Shown: piece after piece, positions 35,399-43,077 of the stretch | How the letters are laid out: each line of letters starts with the position of its first letter | How positions within the stretch are numbered: position 1 is the stretch's first letter | Position numbers and translations under genes: made by a program | Assembly (NCBI GenBank): GCA_016714565.1 | Contig: JADKDM010000041.1 | Location: 1 to 64,000 of the forward strand | DNA: 64,000 bases | Source of the DNA: Candidatus Villigracilis propinquus | GTDB lineage: Bacteria; Chloroflexota; Anaerolineae; Anaerolineales; Villigracilaceae | Direction: 5' to 3' | The notes under the pieces: model-generated | What the model saw: only the letters and a program-made list of their open reading frames with translations | Database searches by the model: none | What the model was told of the DNA's origin: nothing

Positions 35399-35989
35399 TT
35401 ATACGGGTGCGGTAATGATCTGCAAATGGCTTTGCCTGTGCGAGAAGCCATCCCAAATTTCCTGCGGGTACACAATTTGATTCGTGCCGGGCAACTGCTC
35501 CATGGCAAGCCCTGTGTTCAAGTTGATGCCAATACTTTTATAAGCCTTGTACGCGAGTTGGCTGCAATAATAGGCTTCTTCGGTTTCGGCATTCAAAAAA
35601 TTGAGGTTGTACGGCTTGCCAATTTGCGCGAGCGTAAACTTCGCGATCGCGGCACGCGCATGCATTTCCTCTTCTTCAGAAATTCCCAAAGAATCCAACG
35701 GCGAAGCGATGCCGTAAAACGTGTCGAACAAATGACCGCGCTGACGAGCCATGCGTTCGGTATCCCAATGTCCATTGGGCACGTTGAACGAGATCACACC
35801 GCGCGCGCCCGCTTCTACACAGCGTCCATTCGGGCCGACATAGATCGCAACATGATCCACATCGCCCGGCACGAGCCGCCCCACCAAACGCCAAAACTCG
35901 CCTGGCAAAATATCGGGCTTGCCGTTCATCGTGCAGACGATGTCGCCTGTCTGTAAAGCCATTCCATTGATCTGATAAGTGTGTACCAT
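35399..35989 (-). CDS. YiiX-like permuted papain-fold amidase/hydrolase
   Basis: The 196-residue protein has the circularly permuted NlpC/P60 layout of YiiX/YebB proteins: an early His in PGDVDHVAIYVGPNG, then a conserved acidic region (EAGARGVISFNVPNGHWD), and the catalytic Cys late in YYCSQLAYKAYK. GKPYNLNFLN supports the fold. It probably cleaves an amide or ester in cell-envelope material, but it has no signal peptide. The start at 35989 (MVHTYQ) follows a TATAAT box by 13 nt; an alternative ATG lies 15 nt upstream. Confidence 0.82.
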   Translation of the reverse strand: MVHTYQINGMALQTGDIVCTMNGKPDILPGEFWRLVGRLVPGDVDHVAIYVGPNGRCVEAGARGVISFNVPNGHWDTERMARQRGHLFDTFYGIASPLDSLGISEEEEMHARAAIAKFTLAQIGKPYNLNFLNAETEEAYYCSQLAYKAYKSIGINLNTGLAMEQLPGTNQIVYPQEIWDGFSHRQSHLQIITAPV

Positions 35990-36037
35990 TTTTACCGTAT
36001 TCATTATACGGAAAACACCCCTAAAAGTGTCAGCCGT

Positions 36038-37091
36038 TCATCCCAAAAATGAAAGCAGAAATTCACGAATTTGATTCGCAGTCTGATTCCATTTTGGCTG
36101 CGCGAGATAATGAGTCCGTGCCGCGAGACTCATTTGGACGAGGACATCGCGCCTCTCATTCATAATCTGCAACTTGGTTGCCAACGAGTGAGCATCACCT
36201 GGCTGGATCAAAAACCCATCCACGCCATCGCGAATGACCTCTCCTGCCGCACCCGCCGTGGTGCCGATGGCGGGCAGACCAAATCCCATCCCTTCGAGAT
36301 AGACAATGCCAAAGCCTTCGTAACTTGATGGCACGACAAGAGTATGTGCATTTTTTAGTTTTTCGATGAGTGGTTGGTTGTTGAGAGAGCCATGAAAATG
36401 GACGGTGGACGATAGACCGTTGACCGTGACGAACTCTTGCATTTGCTTGGCGTACTCGGGTTCGGATGTGAGAGAGCCAACCACATCCACGATGACTTTT
36501 GACTTTAGACCTTTGACTGCCTCTAAAAGTGTGCGAAGTCCTTTTCTCCCCATCACATTGCCGAGGAAGAGAATATGCAATTCTTTCTTTCTTCTTTCCT
36601 CTTTCTTCAATCTCACTTTCCGAAATCGCATCCCCAAACCTGTCAGTGGGCGGGTAGGCAATGACATCAGGTTTACTATTCCTAATTAAACCATGCACCA
36701 CGCCCTTCGTCGTTTTTGAATTAAAGATAAATCCATCCACGCTTTGCAGATATTTCTTTTCCACAACGCGGTAAAGGTCATTCTGCCATTTTGGGCGAAG
36801 TTCCGAGCAGCGCAAATGATGGACAAGTGAAATGATGGGATAAGGATGCTTTCCCCGATTCGCCCCGATCAGCGACGGATGATTCAATTCATCCTGTATC
36901 AGAATATCCAAATTAGACGGCAGCTTGAAAGAAAAATTATCCGTCAAATGCGCGGCATAATTCCGCCACGGCAGCGATATGATCTCCACCGTATCGCCTT
37001 GCGCGCGCAAATATTCCACCATCATGCGGTCGTACATGTACCCGCCGCTGAGGGTGTCGATGGAGCCGTAGATGACGAGGCCGATTTTCAT
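36038..37091 (-). CDS. Family 4 glycosyltransferase, frameshifted inside a repeat tract
   Basis: The N-terminal half (MKIGLVIYGSIDTLSGGYMYDRMMVEYL) and the C-terminal half (LHILFLGNVMGRKGLRTLLEAV, VVPSSYEGFGIVYLEGMGFGLPAIGTTAGAAGEVI) are typical GT-B GT4 pieces, with the donor-binding E-x7-E. They are in different frames. The break lies in the purine tract at 36581-36612; deleting one four-base unit (GAAA) rejoins GKKK to ELHILFLG. Two further 7-nt-periodic tracts lie in frame downstream (36400-36427 and 36496-36516). It is the last gene of the operon with the PTPS-like, ComB-like and ADH-like genes. Confidence 0.85.
36400..36427. repeat. Heptad tract inside the glycosyltransferase gene
   Basis: Units GGACGGT, GGACGAT, AGACCGT, TGACCGT. 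They nearly equal the intergenic tract at 30979, yet they encode a stretch (VTVNGLSSTVHFHG) that fits the usual GT4 sequence at that point. Confidence 0.8.
36581..36612. repeat. Heptad tract at the glycosyltransferase frameshift
   Basis: TTCTTTC, then a four-base TTTC, then TTCTTTC, CTCTTTC, TTCAATC. The four-base remainder breaks both the 7-nt register and the reading frame. Confidence 0.8.
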
Positions 37092-37092
37092 A

Positions 37093-37163
37093 GGGTTTGA
37101 AGGTTGGAAAGTTGGGAGGTTTGAAAGTTAAAACCTGTAAACCTTCTAACCTTTTGACCTGTC
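37093..37163. repeat. Heptad-like tract between glycosyltransferase and PTPS genes
   Basis: GGTTTGAAGGTTGGAAAGTT on the left and AAACCTTCTAACCTTTTGAC on the right, a quasi-palindrome of 7-9-nt units. It encodes the final residues (DRSKG) and the TAG stop of the PTPS-like gene. Confidence 0.75.
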
Positions 37164-37532
37164 GACCGAAAAAGCTGCCCACGCATTCTCATGCTCCCAC
37201 AGCACAACCTTGAGCTTTGAGATATTTTTAGCTTGAATGCGTTCGTTCAATGTGGTGGCAAGGATTCGCGAGAAATGCTCAATGGATGGGTTCAAGCCTG
37301 CGAATTCCGGCTTCTCGTTCAGCATCTGTTCCTTGTAATAACCAACCACGTCATCAAGATGTTTTTCCACATCCACAATGTCCACGAGATAACCGTGCTG
37401 GTCGAGAGCACCGCCCTTGAGTTGTAATTCCAATATATAGTGATGTGAATTGGGGAAGTTCTCAGGCCCCCAGTCTCCACCGATCAAAAAATGCCGCGCA
37501 ATGAATTCTCTTCGTACTCCGAGGGTATACAT
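37146..37532 (-). CDS. 6-pyruvoyl-tetrahydropterin synthase/QueD-like protein
   Basis: The 128-residue protein has the T-fold pattern of the PTPS/QueD family: zinc-binding His residues in FIARHFLIGG and SHHYILELQL, the DYGYLVDIVDVEKHL-type strand (here HGYLVDIVDVEKHLDDVV), SIEHFSRILATTLNE and the Glu of VVLWEHENAW. The usual catalytic Cys before the HxH pair is absent (GGDWGPENFPNSHH), so it belongs to an atypical subgroup with uncertain chemistry. It is 14 nt downstream of the ComB-like gene in a tight operon. Confidence 0.85.
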   Translation of the reverse strand: MYTLGVRREFIARHFLIGGDWGPENFPNSHHYILELQLKGGALDQHGYLVDIVDVEKHLDDVVGYYKEQMLNEKPEFAGLNPSIEHFSRILATTLNERIQAKNISKLKVVLWEHENAWAAFSVDRSKG

Positions 37533-37546
37533 GTAAAGCTCCTGAT

Positions 37547-38219
37547 TTAGTTTTTTACAGCCCGCACGATCAGCTGGTCGTTTTCTCTTGTAATTGGCAT
37601 GGCGAAATCAAAGGCGTTGATGCGGGTGCAGTAATCCAGATCTGATCTTGGAAATTGTGGATGATCATCCATGTGCTGAAAAGCATCTCTGGAGGAGATG
37701 ACGCGATGGATGTAATTAGACTTATCCACTGCCTGACCTAAAAAATTCTTTTGCAGAAATTCGGCGCAAGCCAGATCCTCGGCATTATCCGCGCCGCCTG
37801 TGATGACAAAAGTGATTTCATCAGGCTTCAATCGCAGAACGTATTCCATCGTCGCTTTTGCAACCACAAAACTTACCGCAAGCATAATATCCGCATTTTT
37901 ACTTCGCACCGCGCCTTGTGTTCCTGCCCCTGTGCGCTGGATTAAGGTAATCCCTGTCAAATCCTGTTCCAAAATACGAGTGGGGGAGTTGCCGAAGTCG
38001 AACCCCTCAGGCGGGAGCCCGCCCACTTCGCCCATCGCCTTGGAGTTGGGAGTCCGTTCCTTCAGTTCCAATGCCTCCTCCACCCCGCTGACGAGGCATA
38101 TTTCCTTTGCGCCGCGTGAGAAAATGCCGCAGCCGGGACTGCCAACGCAATACGTCAATGACGAGGACAATGCCTGTGGCAGTATGACAGGTTTCAAGAG
38201 TGGTGTAGATGAATTTCAT
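37547..38219 (-). CDS. ComB-like 2-phosphosulfolactate phosphatase family protein, one frameshift
   Basis: The main frame contains IFSRGAKEICLVSGVEEALEL, GEVGGLPPEGFDFGNSPTRI and LIQRTGAGTQGAV, matching COG2045/ComB (typical GERGG..GFDLGNSP and RT.NGT motifs). The N-terminus (MKFIYTTLETCHTATGIVLV then IDVLR) is in another frame; a shift near 38130-38155 joins the two. ComB removes phosphate from 2-phosphosulfolactate in coenzyme M synthesis, which is not expected here, so a related phosphoester in the operon's own pathway is more likely. It lies 2 nt after the dehydrogenase gene. Confidence 0.82.
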
Positions 38220-38221
38220 GA

Positions 38222-39208
38222 TTAATACTCAAACACAACCTGTATCGTCTCCTGCGGACTTTCATCCAGCAGCCGATACGCCTTATCTGCATCTTCGAGT
38301 GAAAAACGATGCGTGATCCACTTCTCAGGTTGGATACGTTTCAATGCTTCCCATGTCACTTCAAATCTGCGAGCCTTGTCCCAGCGTCCGCTCAGCTCTG
38401 GCGAGATCGAACTCACCTGAGACGAGATCAACTTGATGCGCGAGCGATGGAATGTGCCGCCCAGATCGATCTCCGCGCGTTTCTGTCCATACCACGAGCC
38501 GATGACAACGCGGCCTGAAAAACTAGCCAGGGAAATGGCATTGTTCAAAGCAGAGGGGGAACCGCTGAGTTCGAATACCAAGTCAAAAGTCGAAGGCCGA
38601 AGGTCTTGAAGTAAGAGACTTTTGACCTTTGACCTTTGACCTCCAATTTGCAACGCCTTCCTTCTCAACTCAAACCGATCCACCGTAACCAAACTTTCCA
38701 GCGGAAACTCACTTAATAACGAGGCTGTCAATAATCCAATCACTCCCTGCCCCAAGACCAAAACACGCTCACCTAAAATAGGAGCGCCATCCTGTACCAG
38801 ATTTACAGCAGTTTCCATATTGGGGAGAAAGCAGGCGTTTTCGGGAGAAAGCCCTTCGGGCAAAAGGATGAGGAATGAATGATGAATAATGAAATGCGAA
38901 GTGTGAGGTTGAAAAGCAAAAATAAATTTATTGCGCCACGCCTTGTCTACTTGTGTACCTGTTTCCCTGACTACGCCAACGCACGAATACCCATATGCCA
39001 ACGGATAATTCAAATCACTGCTCACCGCATCATGAGAATCTGCCAGGTGCGGAAACTGTCCGCGGTAGACCAGCATCTCCGTCCCTGCGCTGATGGCCGA
39101 ACAGATGGTCTCCACAAGAACCTCGTCCTCTTTCAACGGGGGAAGGGTTGTCTCTCGGATCTCGATTTTTTTTGGCGCGGTGAAGAACAAAGTTCTGGCT
39201 TTTTGCAT
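38222..39208 (-). CDS. Zinc-type (medium-chain) alcohol dehydrogenase-like protein with repeat inserts
   Basis: The 328-residue MDR protein begins MQKARTLFFTAPKKIEIRE, has ISAGTEMLVYRGQFP, a NAD site (ERVLVLGQGVIGLLTASLL), and VVIGSWYGQ. It lacks the Cys-rich structural zinc lobe of classical ADHs. Two or three heptad tracts are in frame: one (38580-38644) encodes QRSKVKSLLLQDLRPSTFDL, one (38865-38906) encodes a His/Phe-rich segment (HTSHFIIHHSFL), and a third near 38943 encodes TGTQVDK. Both main inserts fall at loop positions. It is the first gene of the minus-strand operon. The start at 39208 has no obvious ribosome-binding site; a longer frame is possible. Confidence 0.83.
   Translation of the reverse strand: MQKARTLFFTAPKKIEIRETTLPPLKEDEVLVETICSAISAGTEMLVYRGQFPHLADSHDAVSSDLNYPLAYGYSCVGVVRETGTQVDKAWRNKFIFAFQPHTSHFIIHHSFLILLPEGLSPENACFLPNMETAVNLVQDGAPILGERVLVLGQGVIGLLTASLLSEFPLESLVTVDRFELRRKALQIGGQRSKVKSLLLQDLRPSTFDLVFELSGSPSALNNAISLASFSGRVVIGSWYGQKRAEIDLGGTFHRSRIKLISSQVSSISPELSGRWDKARRFEVTWEALKRIQPEKWITHRFSLEDADKAYRLLDESPQETIQVVFEY
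38580..38644. repeat. Heptad quasi-palindrome inside the ADH gene
   Basis: AAGTCAA, AAGTCGA, AGGCCGA, AGGTCTT on the left; CTTTTGA, CCTTTGA, CCTTTGA, CCTCC on the right. The same units make the intergenic tract at 26161. Confidence 0.85.
38865..38906. repeat. Six-unit heptad tract inside the ADH gene
   Basis: Six consecutive 7-nt units: AGGATGA, GGAATGA, ATGATGA, ATAATGA, AATGCGA, AGTGTGA. The plus strand is full of stops, but the minus-strand coding frame stays open. Confidence 0.85.
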
Positions 39209-39327
39209 GGCTCGAAGTTTAACATAAAAGGCGGCTGTCCCATTCAAGACCGCCGCCTTTGTAAAATCCGTTTTTCCGTTTCCCATCCGTTCTCCTATCA
39301 GTTTTTCTGTTCTCACCACCGCTCGTG

Positions 39328-39714
39328 TTATAGCTTCATCCCCGGTTTTGGTGGATAGTTCGGTGTATCCCTGCGAAACTCATAATTCTTGATGATCGCC
39401 TCGATCATCGCCTTTTGTTCCTCGCTTACTTCCTTGAACTCAAAACCAATGTTGAAGAACTGCGGGCTGAGATCCTGCTGGCACCACACCACGCGCACCG
39501 GCACGGTCATTCGCATGGCCTTGATATTGGGCAGGTCAGGCAGCTCAACGGCAATCGTCAACTCCGTGTTTTCGGCCATGATCTTTTCCCCGATCACCAT
39601 CGCCCCATGCAGATGCAGATCTCCCAAATAGCCAAGCAAAAAGCCTCCATACAGATCAAAGACCTGTGTGTATGCCATCAAACTTTTTCGTTCTGCTTTG
39701 CGTCTTTCTTTCAT
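39328..39714 (-). CDS. PilZ-domain protein
   Basis: The 128-residue protein starts with the Arg-rich c-di-GMP loop (KERRKAERKSL, matching RxxxR) and has the second motif as LHLHGAM in place of D/NxSxxG, so binding may be weakened. A beta-barrel pattern follows (ELTIAVELPD, MTVPVRVVWCQQD, FNIGFEFKEVS). PilZ proteins bind c-di-GMP and act on motility or polysaccharide export; a large GGDEF protein is encoded at 45746. Confidence 0.85.
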   Translation of the reverse strand: MKERRKAERKSLMAYTQVFDLYGGFLLGYLGDLHLHGAMVIGEKIMAENTELTIAVELPDLPNIKAMRMTVPVRVVWCQQDLSPQFFNIGFEFKEVSEEQKAMIEAIIKNYEFRRDTPNYPPKPGMKL

Positions 39715-39778
39715 CAGTCCTCGCGTACGTTATCTAGTGTACTTGAGCGCCCGCTGAAATTTCATTGCCGTTTTGTGG

Positions 39779-39793
39779 TAAAAATGCCCCATG
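39779..39793 (+). promoter_or_regulatory. TAAAAAT box before a leaderless ATG
   Basis: GGTAAAAATG (39777-39786) is followed by ATG 39791 after 5-6 nt without a ribosome-binding site. Confidence 0.4.
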
Positions 39794-40513
39794 CGTTGGA
39801 TATATATTTCCCCCCATTTAGATGATGCCGTGCTTTCTGCCGGCGGATTGATCCATGATCAGGTGCGTGCGGGCGTGCAGGTTGAAATCTGGACAATCCT
39901 CTGCGGTTTTCCGCCTCCGGGCGAGCTTTCTTCCTTTGCACAAAGGCTGCATTATCAGTGGGGTATCGTATCTGCCGATGAACTCATCCGCTCCCGCCGC
40001 GCAGAGGATGAAAAAGCCTGCCAGATCGTCGGCGCAAAACCCGTTTATTTTGATTATCTCGATTGCATCTATCGCCGCGGCAAAAGCGGGGATTGGCTGT
40101 ACAGCAACGTTTTTGTCCCGCCCCATAAAGACGAAGCGGATTTGCCTGCCCGAATCGCTGAATCCATCTCCTCCCGCCTCCAACCGACCGACCAATTGGT
40201 CTGCCAACTGGCAGTTGGTTCCCACGTTGACCATGTCACAGTCCGCCGCGCCGTGGAATTGCTTCAGCGTCCCCTTCTTTATTACGCTGACATACCCTAT
40301 CTTTTCAATACCCCTCAGGAATTCGATACGCGCGCTGCTGGAATGAAGGGAAATGCCTATATGGTAGGCGAGGCAGGCCTAACGTCGTGGCAGGAGGCGA
40401 TTGCCACGTACGAATCCCAAATCTCCAGCTTATTTGAGAGTCCAGACCACATGCGCTCTCAAATCCAACAATATTGGTCAAAAAACGGCGGCGCTCGCCT
40501 CTGGTCTGCCTAG
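39791..40513 (+). CDS. PIG-L/LmbE family deacetylase
   Basis: The 240-residue protein has the PIG-L metal site: SPHLDDAVLSAGG (H-x-x-D-D), and the later His pair in GSHVDHVTVRRAVE. RRAEDEKACQIVGA and FDYLDCIYR are also family text. Such zinc enzymes deacetylate N-acetylglucosaminyl compounds, including sugar-linked lipids and small thiols. The neighbouring genes do not show the substrate. Confidence 0.92.
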   Translation: MRWIYISPHLDDAVLSAGGLIHDQVRAGVQVEIWTILCGFPPPGELSSFAQRLHYQWGIVSADELIRSRRAEDEKACQIVGAKPVYFDYLDCIYRRGKSGDWLYSNVFVPPHKDEADLPARIAESISSRLQPTDQLVCQLAVGSHVDHVTVRRAVELLQRPLLYYADIPYLFNTPQEFDTRAAGMKGNAYMVGEAGLTSWQEAIATYESQISSLFESPDHMRSQIQQYWSKNGGARLWSA

Positions 40514-40539
40514 ACAAATAATTTCAACATATTTGGGGC

Positions 40540-40568
40540 TTGAATCTGCTTTTGAATCATGATATAGT
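40540..40568 (+). promoter_or_regulatory. greA promoter
   Basis: TTGAAT (40540-40545), 17-bp spacer, TATAGT (40563-40568). Transcription would start near 40575, giving a leader of about 87 nt. Confidence 0.65.
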
Positions 40569-40577
40569 AAGCCCGAC

Positions 40578-40636
40578 TTTCCGGACCATACCACCGGAAA
40601 TTTTTAATCACTTGCATCTCTGATCCAGAGATGCAA
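40578..40636 (+). promoter_or_regulatory. Two tandem hairpins in the greA leader
   Basis: The first is TTTCCGG-ACCATACCA-CCGGAAA followed by TTTTT (40578-40605), a terminator-like structure. The second is TTGCATCTCT-GATC-CAGAGATGCAA (40612-40636). Both lie between the promoter and the ATG, so premature termination of greA transcripts is plausible. Confidence 0.6.
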
Positions 40637-40661
40637 AATACTATCTAGAGCAGGACATAAA

Positions 40662-41132
40662 ATGCCAACCAATTTCCTTACCAAAGAGGGCTTTCAGAAG
40701 CTTCAAGAGGAACTGGATCATCTGCGCACAACCAAACGCATGGAAGTAGCCGCCAGGCTGCACGAAGCGATGGAAGGCGGGGAATTGATCGAAAATGCCG
40801 AATACGAGGCTGCCAAGAACGAACAGGCTTTCGTGGAAGGCCGCATTCAGGAATTGGAACTTCTGCTTGCCACGGCACAGATCATCGAAGATAACGGCAA
40901 AGCCAAAAAGAATGATGCCATTCAAGTAGGCACCAAAGTGACCATTAAAGAGGGTAACTTTGAGGCTGAAACCTTCACCATCGTCGGCGCGGCAGAAGCC
41001 AACCCTCGCGAAGGCAAGATATCCAATGAGTCTCCGATCGGCAAGTCTATTCTTGGACATAAAATTGGCGATACCGTTAAGGTGGAAACCCCCGGCGGTA
41101 CCTACAACGTTAAGATCATCAAAGTCGGCTAA
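40662..41132 (+). CDS. greA: Transcription elongation factor GreA
   Basis: GreA rescues backtracked RNA polymerase by stimulating transcript cleavage. The 156-residue protein has the N-terminal coiled coil with the tip acidic residues (EGGELIENAEYEAAKNEQAF, near residues 40-58, including the two acidic residues needed for cleavage) and the C-terminal FKBP-like domain (GKISNESPIGKSILGHKIGDTVKVETP). It precedes lysS, a common pairing. Confidence 0.97.
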   Translation: MPTNFLTKEGFQKLQEELDHLRTTKRMEVAARLHEAMEGGELIENAEYEAAKNEQAFVEGRIQELELLLATAQIIEDNGKAKKNDAIQVGTKVTIKEGNFEAETFTIVGAAEANPREGKISNESPIGKSILGHKIGDTVKVETPGGTYNVKIIKVG

Positions 41133-41151
41133 AACAGGACGCGCAGAATTG

Positions 41152-41188
41152 TCCCGCGTCCAATTTGTATTGGACGCGGGATTTTTTA
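41152..41188 (+). terminator. greA terminator
   Basis: TCCCGCGTCCAA-TTTGTA-TTGGACGCGGGA followed by TTTTTTA; a strong 12-bp stem 20 nt after the stop. Confidence 0.92.
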
Positions 41189-41204
41189 TTTTGACCCCAA
41201 ACCT

Positions 41205-41252
41205 TTCTTTCTTCTTTCATCTTTCAGCGAAAGGGAAGAAGAAAGAGGAAAG
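41205..41252. repeat. Heptad quasi-palindrome before lysS
   Basis: TTCTTTC, TTCTTTC, ATCTTTC (41205-41225), a short AGCG centre, and AAGAAAG, AGGAAAG (41239-41252) as the mirror arm. The purine arm may serve as a weak ribosome-binding site for lysS. The same units occur in the glycosyltransferase at 36581 and the heparinase-like gene at 63890. Confidence 0.85.
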
Positions 41253-41263
41253 ATAATATCATC

Positions 41264-42781
41264 ATGGCAGAATACAACTCTCTCGAAAAAATTCGTTTGC
41301 AAAAACTGGATGAACTCCGCGCCGAGGGCGTGGAGGCATATCCCACCCGCGCCACGCGCACACATACCAGCGCGCAAGCCATCGCAGCCTTTGAAGCGGT
41401 GGAGGCTGCCGCCACGGAAGTGAAAGTGACCCTCGCAGGCCGTATCCGTTCCATGCGCCCAAAGGGAAAACTTGCTTTCGTTCATATTGAAGATGGTGAC
41501 GGCAAAATACAGTTGTTCCTGCGAATTAACGAAGTAGGGGAGGACCGCCTCGCCTTTTTCAACAAGATGTTTGACTTGGGAGATTTTCTCGAAGCGACGG
41601 GTGTGATGATGCGCACCAAAGCCGGGGAAGTATCGCTTCATGTCCACAACTTCAAGCTGCTTGCAAAATCTATAACACCTCTCCCCGCTGACAAAGATGT
41701 GACTCAGGAAGACGGCACCGTCGTCCGCTACGCCACATTGGACGACCCCGAGATCCGCGCACGCCAGCGCTACGCTGACCTTGCCGTGAATCCCGAAGTC
41801 CGTGAGACCTTCCGCAAGCGCGCGAAGCTCATCAAGTCTTTGCGTACGTTTCTCGACGACCATAACTTTCTGGAAGTGGAAACTCCCATTCTCCAGCCGT
41901 TGTATGGCGGCGCGGCAGCACGTCCGTTCACAACCCATCACAACGAATTGGCTCAGGATATGTACCTGCGTATTTCGTTCGAGTTGTATCTCAAGCGTTT
42001 GCTTGTCGGTAATCTTGAACGCGTCTACGAGATCGGACGTGACTTCCGCAACGAAGGCGTTTCCTTCAAGCACAACCCCGAATTCACCCAGCTTGAGTTT
42101 TACTGGGCCTACGCAGATTACCTGCAAGTGATGGAACTCACCGAGCAGATGGTGGCCTACGCCGCCGAGCAGGTGACTGGTTCCACCAAGGTCAAATTTG
42201 GTGAGCACGAACTGGAATTCAAACCACCGTGGAAACGTGTGGAAATGCGCGTGGGCATCCTCGAAACCAGCGGCATTGACATTGCCGAGCACACCACTGC
42301 CGAGGCGTTGCTAAAAGCTATTAACGAGAAGCTGCCCAAAGCGGCGCCAGACCCGAAGTCCACTCGCGGCAAGTTGATCGATTTCCTCGTCGGTGAATAT
42401 CTGGAGCCGACACTCATCCAGCCGACTTTCCTGTATAACTACCCGCGTGATATTTCTCCGCTGGCAAAATCCATGCCCGGTGACCCGCTGACCGTGGAGC
42501 GCTTTGAAGGCTACGTGGCAGGCTTTGAATTATGCAACGCCTTCACCGAGTTGAACGACCCACTCGATCAGGAACAACGCTTCCTCGAAATGGGACGCGA
42601 TTACGAAGCCGATGACGAAGAGAAACATCCGCTGGATGAAGATTACCTGCGAGCCATGCGTTACGGCATGCCGCCCAATGGCGGCTTCGGCATGGGCGTA
42701 GATCGCCTGACGATGGTGCTGACGGATAAGCATTCCATTCGCGAAGTGCTCTTGTTCCCGGCGTTGCGAAAAGAAGAATAG
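41264..42781 (+). CDS. lysS: Lysyl-tRNA synthetase, class II
   Basis: The enzyme charges tRNA-Lys. Residues about 1-150 form the OB-fold anticodon-binding domain (VTLAGRIRSMRPKGKLAFVHI). Motif 1 is near FLDDHNFLEVETPILQP, motif 2 is FRNEGVSFKHNPEFTQLE, and motif 3 is GFGMGVDRLTM near the end (ending LLFPALRKEE). The 505-residue length is standard. Confidence 0.97.
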   Translation: MAEYNSLEKIRLQKLDELRAEGVEAYPTRATRTHTSAQAIAAFEAVEAAATEVKVTLAGRIRSMRPKGKLAFVHIEDGDGKIQLFLRINEVGEDRLAFFNKMFDLGDFLEATGVMMRTKAGEVSLHVHNFKLLAKSITPLPADKDVTQEDGTVVRYATLDDPEIRARQRYADLAVNPEVRETFRKRAKLIKSLRTFLDDHNFLEVETPILQPLYGGAAARPFTTHHNELAQDMYLRISFELYLKRLLVGNLERVYEIGRDFRNEGVSFKHNPEFTQLEFYWAYADYLQVMELTEQMVAYAAEQVTGSTKVKFGEHELEFKPPWKRVEMRVGILETSGIDIAEHTTAEALLKAINEKLPKAAPDPKSTRGKLIDFLVGEYLEPTLIQPTFLYNYPRDISPLAKSMPGDPLTVERFEGYVAGFELCNAFTELNDPLDQEQRFLEMGRDYEADDEEKHPLDEDYLRAMRYGMPPNGGFGMGVDRLTMVLTDKHSIREVLLFPALRKEE

Positions 42782-42788
42782 TTTGACA

Positions 42789-42834
42789 GCAGACCGCCGG
42801 CGGCAGACCAAAGTCTGCCGCCGGCGGTCTTTTT
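42789..42834 (+). terminator. lysS terminator
   Basis: AGACCGCCGGCGGCAGACCA with AAGTCTGCCGCCGGCGGTCT and T5: a very long GC-rich stem just after lysS. Confidence 0.92.
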
Positions 42835-42936
42835 AGTCACCCAAAAGTTGGATGCAGATTTTATGACCTTAGGGGGAGACACAGAAAAAACACTCTTGCG
42901 TAAAATAGGTTTACTAACTGATGTTACTCAGTTTAT

Positions 42937-43008
42937 TCGTAGCGCGACACATCGTCCCCGTAGGGGGTTCATGTCGCCTGAAATCGCGAGATAAATCTCG
43001 CGCTACCG
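42937..43008. repeat. CGTAGCGCGA...TCGCGCTACCG repeat
   Basis: CGTAGCGCGACACATCG... on the left pairs with ATAAATCTCGCGCTACCGCG on the right, and CATCGTCCCCGTAGGGGGTTCATG makes an inner palindrome. It looks like a dispersed repeat in the 296-nt gap after lysS. No gene is seen in the gap. Confidence 0.55.
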
Positions 43009-43028
43009 CGTAAGGTGAGTTACTAAAA

Positions 43029-43066
43029 CAGATGACTGCCGTTCTGGTGTTGGTCATCTGTATTTT
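43029..43066 (+). promoter_or_regulatory. Hairpin with T-rich end just upstream of the gene at 43078
   Basis: CAGATGAC...GTCATCTG followed by TATTTTTA, 12 nt before the ATG. It could terminate upstream transcription or regulate the downstream gene. Confidence 0.4.
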
Positions 43067-43077
43067 TATGAGGAATA

